NCBI RefSeq assembly: GCF_018304945.1
Contig: NZ_JAGQEE010000001.1
Span: 186,001-250,000, forward strand
Direction of reading: 5' to 3'
From: Collimonas humicola
Lineage (GTDB): Bacteria > Pseudomonadota > Gammaproteobacteria > Burkholderiales > Burkholderiaceae_D
DNA: 64,000 nt
Made by a program: the position numbers and the translations under genes. The notes below the pieces were generated by a model, which made no database searches, was not told the origin of the DNA, and saw nothing but the letters and a program-made list of their open reading frames with translations. Position 1 is the stretch's first letter. Every line of letters starts with the position of its first letter. Shown piece after piece: positions 62,939 to 64,000 of this stretch.

Positions 62939-63499
62939 ATGCCGAATGACGATCGCACCAAGATAATTAACAGCAGGACACCGGAGTCAGCGGCCATGTT
63001 GGCAAACATCAAGCGAGCGATGACGATCACTGCCAGACTTAATCGTTTGACGTTCAACGATGCGGACGAAGTTCGGGCTTTGTTCAGCGAACTTATCGGT
63101 AAAAAAGTAGACGAGAGCTTTTTATTGATCCCTCCATTTTATACCGCCGGTGGGAACGAAATCCGCGTCGGGCATAATGTCTTCGTAAATCAAAACTGCA
63201 CTTTCTATGATCTTGGCGGCCTCGACATCGCAGACGACGTGATGATCGGGCCGAACGTGAGTATCATCACGGCGGGTCATCCCCTTGAACCATCGCGGCG
63301 ACGCAGCACCACAATCGGAAAGCCTATCGTGATTGAGAAAAACGTGTGGATCGCAGCCGGCGCGACCATCATCGGTGGCGTAACAGTAGGCGAGAATTCG
63401 GTCGTCGCGGCAGGTTCGGTAGTCACCAAGGAAGTTCCCCCGAATACTCTTGTAGGCGGAAATCCGGCGCAAATAATTCGTTCGATTGGCGACGAATAA
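62939..63499 (+). CDS. Sugar O-acetyltransferase, hexapeptide-repeat (LacA/NodL-like)
   Basis: A 186-residue acetyltransferase. The N-terminal Mac domain (TITARLNRLTFNDADEVRAL) leads to a left-handed beta-helix with hexapeptide repeats: GGNEIRVGHNVFVNQNCTFY, LDIADDVMIGPNVSIITAGH and IGGVTVGENSVVAAGSVVTK. The His of TAGHPL is the catalytic base of this family. It transfers acetyl from acetyl-CoA to a sugar such as maltose, galactoside or a Nod-like oligosaccharide. The specific acceptor is unknown. Confidence 0.93.
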   Translation: MPNDDRTKIINSRTPESAAMLANIKRAMTITARLNRLTFNDADEVRALFSELIGKKVDESFLLIPPFYTAGGNEIRVGHNVFVNQNCTFYDLGGLDIADDVMIGPNVSIITAGHPLEPSRRRSTTIGKPIVIEKNVWIAAGATIIGGVTVGENSVVAAGSVVTKEVPPNTLVGGNPAQIIRSIGDE

Positions 63500-63608
63500 G
63501 AGGATGTTCGCAAGGAGGGCAGTTCTGAGCTTCACGAATGACGCAATTCCAAAATCGGACGGTCGAAGACGTCCGCTAAACTGATGACGATGCTGGAGGA
63601 ATTTGATC

Positions 63609-63827
63609 ATGAAATTTGATTGGCACGGCGGAGTAATTTTACGGACAACGTTGGTCGATTCCGCCTACAAAAATACGCAGAACGTTCGGCGCTTTCTTTC
63701 ACATCAGTGTGGACCGGAGTTCAAATTTGACCGCGATCTGATGGCATGGATACGAAACGATGATGAGAAGAACATGGGCGACGTTGTGGACGAATGGATC
63801 CGTCGACGTACAATGGCGCAAGACTAG
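63609..63827 (+). CDS. DUF6434 domain protein
   Basis: A 72-residue protein: MKFDWHGGVILRTTLVDSAY then KNTQNVRRFLSHQCG and FKFDRDLMAWIRNDDEKNMG. The YKNTQNVRRF and FMxWI-like pattern matches DUF6434, often joined to or near SAP-like DNA-binding segments. The function is unknown. The ATG at 63609 follows GGAGGAATTTGATC. Its small size is normal for this family. Confidence 0.82.
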   Translation: MKFDWHGGVILRTTLVDSAYKNTQNVRRFLSHQCGPEFKFDRDLMAWIRNDDEKNMGDVVDEWIRRRTMAQD

Positions 63828-63928
63828 CAAATGACTCATTCCGGCCAGTTGCAGACATTCGAACATGCGTTTCGCGGCACTCAGGTTGAGTGTGTCGTAT
63901 GGAAATACAACATAAAACGTCAACGCCA

Positions 63929-64000
63929 ATGAACCAACTTGATGAAAAGATTATCAGCACCGAGCGCTTGGTCCTGTACCCACTGAACGTATCGCACGCT
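63929..64000 (+). CDS. Second GNAT-type acetyltransferase (start only, cut by window end)
   Basis: The frame opens at the ATG 63929 and runs to the edge, giving 24 residues: MNQLDEKIISTERLVLYPLN then VSHA. The pattern ISTERLVLYPL is the usual first strand of GNAT acetyltransferases. The rest is outside the window, so only the family is suggested. Confidence 0.6.
   Translation, partial: MNQLDEKIISTERLVLYPLNVSHA

Noticed and set aside
61746-64000. Integron-like cassette array with attC sites
   Set aside because: Gene types fit cassettes, but I found no convincing RYYYAAC/GTTRRRY core pairs or hairpins between the genes, and no integrase in the window.

Overview
The window looks like a chromosomal segment of a high-GC betaproteobacterium, most likely Oxalobacteraceae and plausibly Collimonas. 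This is inferred from gene content: surface chitin-degrading lipoproteins, malonate decarboxylase, cyclic beta-1,2-glucan synthase, and selD with mnmH. No rRNA or tRNA gene, complete insertion sequence, phage module or CRISPR array was seen.

Layout. 0-3.4 kb: a truncated metal-dependent hydrolase gene divergent from a TetR regulator, then mnmH and selD, which put selenium into tRNA. 3.4-7.8 kb (minus strand): DUF2946 protein, TonB-dependent receptor and PepSY membrane protein, a likely metal-uptake operon. 8.1-14.3 kb: a polyol or sugar ABC importer with a zinc-type polyol dehydrogenase and an AraC regulator. 14.4-15.3 kb: a MerR regulator divergent from a small membrane protein gene with an in-frame stop at codon 6. 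15.6-17.1 kb: a large unknown lipoprotein. 17.2-29.7 kb: a malonate catabolism locus with a GntR regulator, a TRAP transporter, mdcACDEGB, a 146-bp palindromic element plus an unrelated binding-protein gene, mdcH and an MdcR-like LysR regulator. 29.9-33.4 kb: a tiny membrane protein, an S10 carboxypeptidase, an EF-hand protein and a methyltransferase.

33.4-48.0 kb: a 2925-residue cyclic beta-1,2-glucan synthase, then (opposite strand) an RcnB-like protein, a small unknown, 6-phosphogluconate dehydrogenase, phosphoglucomutase and a glycoamylase-domain (GH144-like) hydrolase, which suggests a glucan synthesis, supply and turnover neighbourhood. 48.0-49.4 kb: a GST and its divergent TetR regulator with a sharp operator. 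49.5-58.8 kb: a cupin/JmjC-like protein, a GH18 chitinase lipoprotein, a gamma-glutamyltransferase-like enzyme, a glycosyltransferase-like protein, a second chitin-binding lipoprotein with a lysozyme-fold-like domain, and a PQQ-type sugar dehydrogenase. The two chitin lipoproteins share a nearly identical N-terminal module and a promoter element conserved in sequence and spacing, the most interesting regulatory signal here.

58.8-64 kb: two NTF2/SnoaL proteins, an Fsr-like MFS exporter and, after about 60.6 kb, a run of small unrelated genes (GNAT, lipocalin-like, hexapeptide acetyltransferase, DUF6434, a second GNAT cut by the window end) with visibly lower GC and loose spacing, suggesting an acquired accessory stretch.
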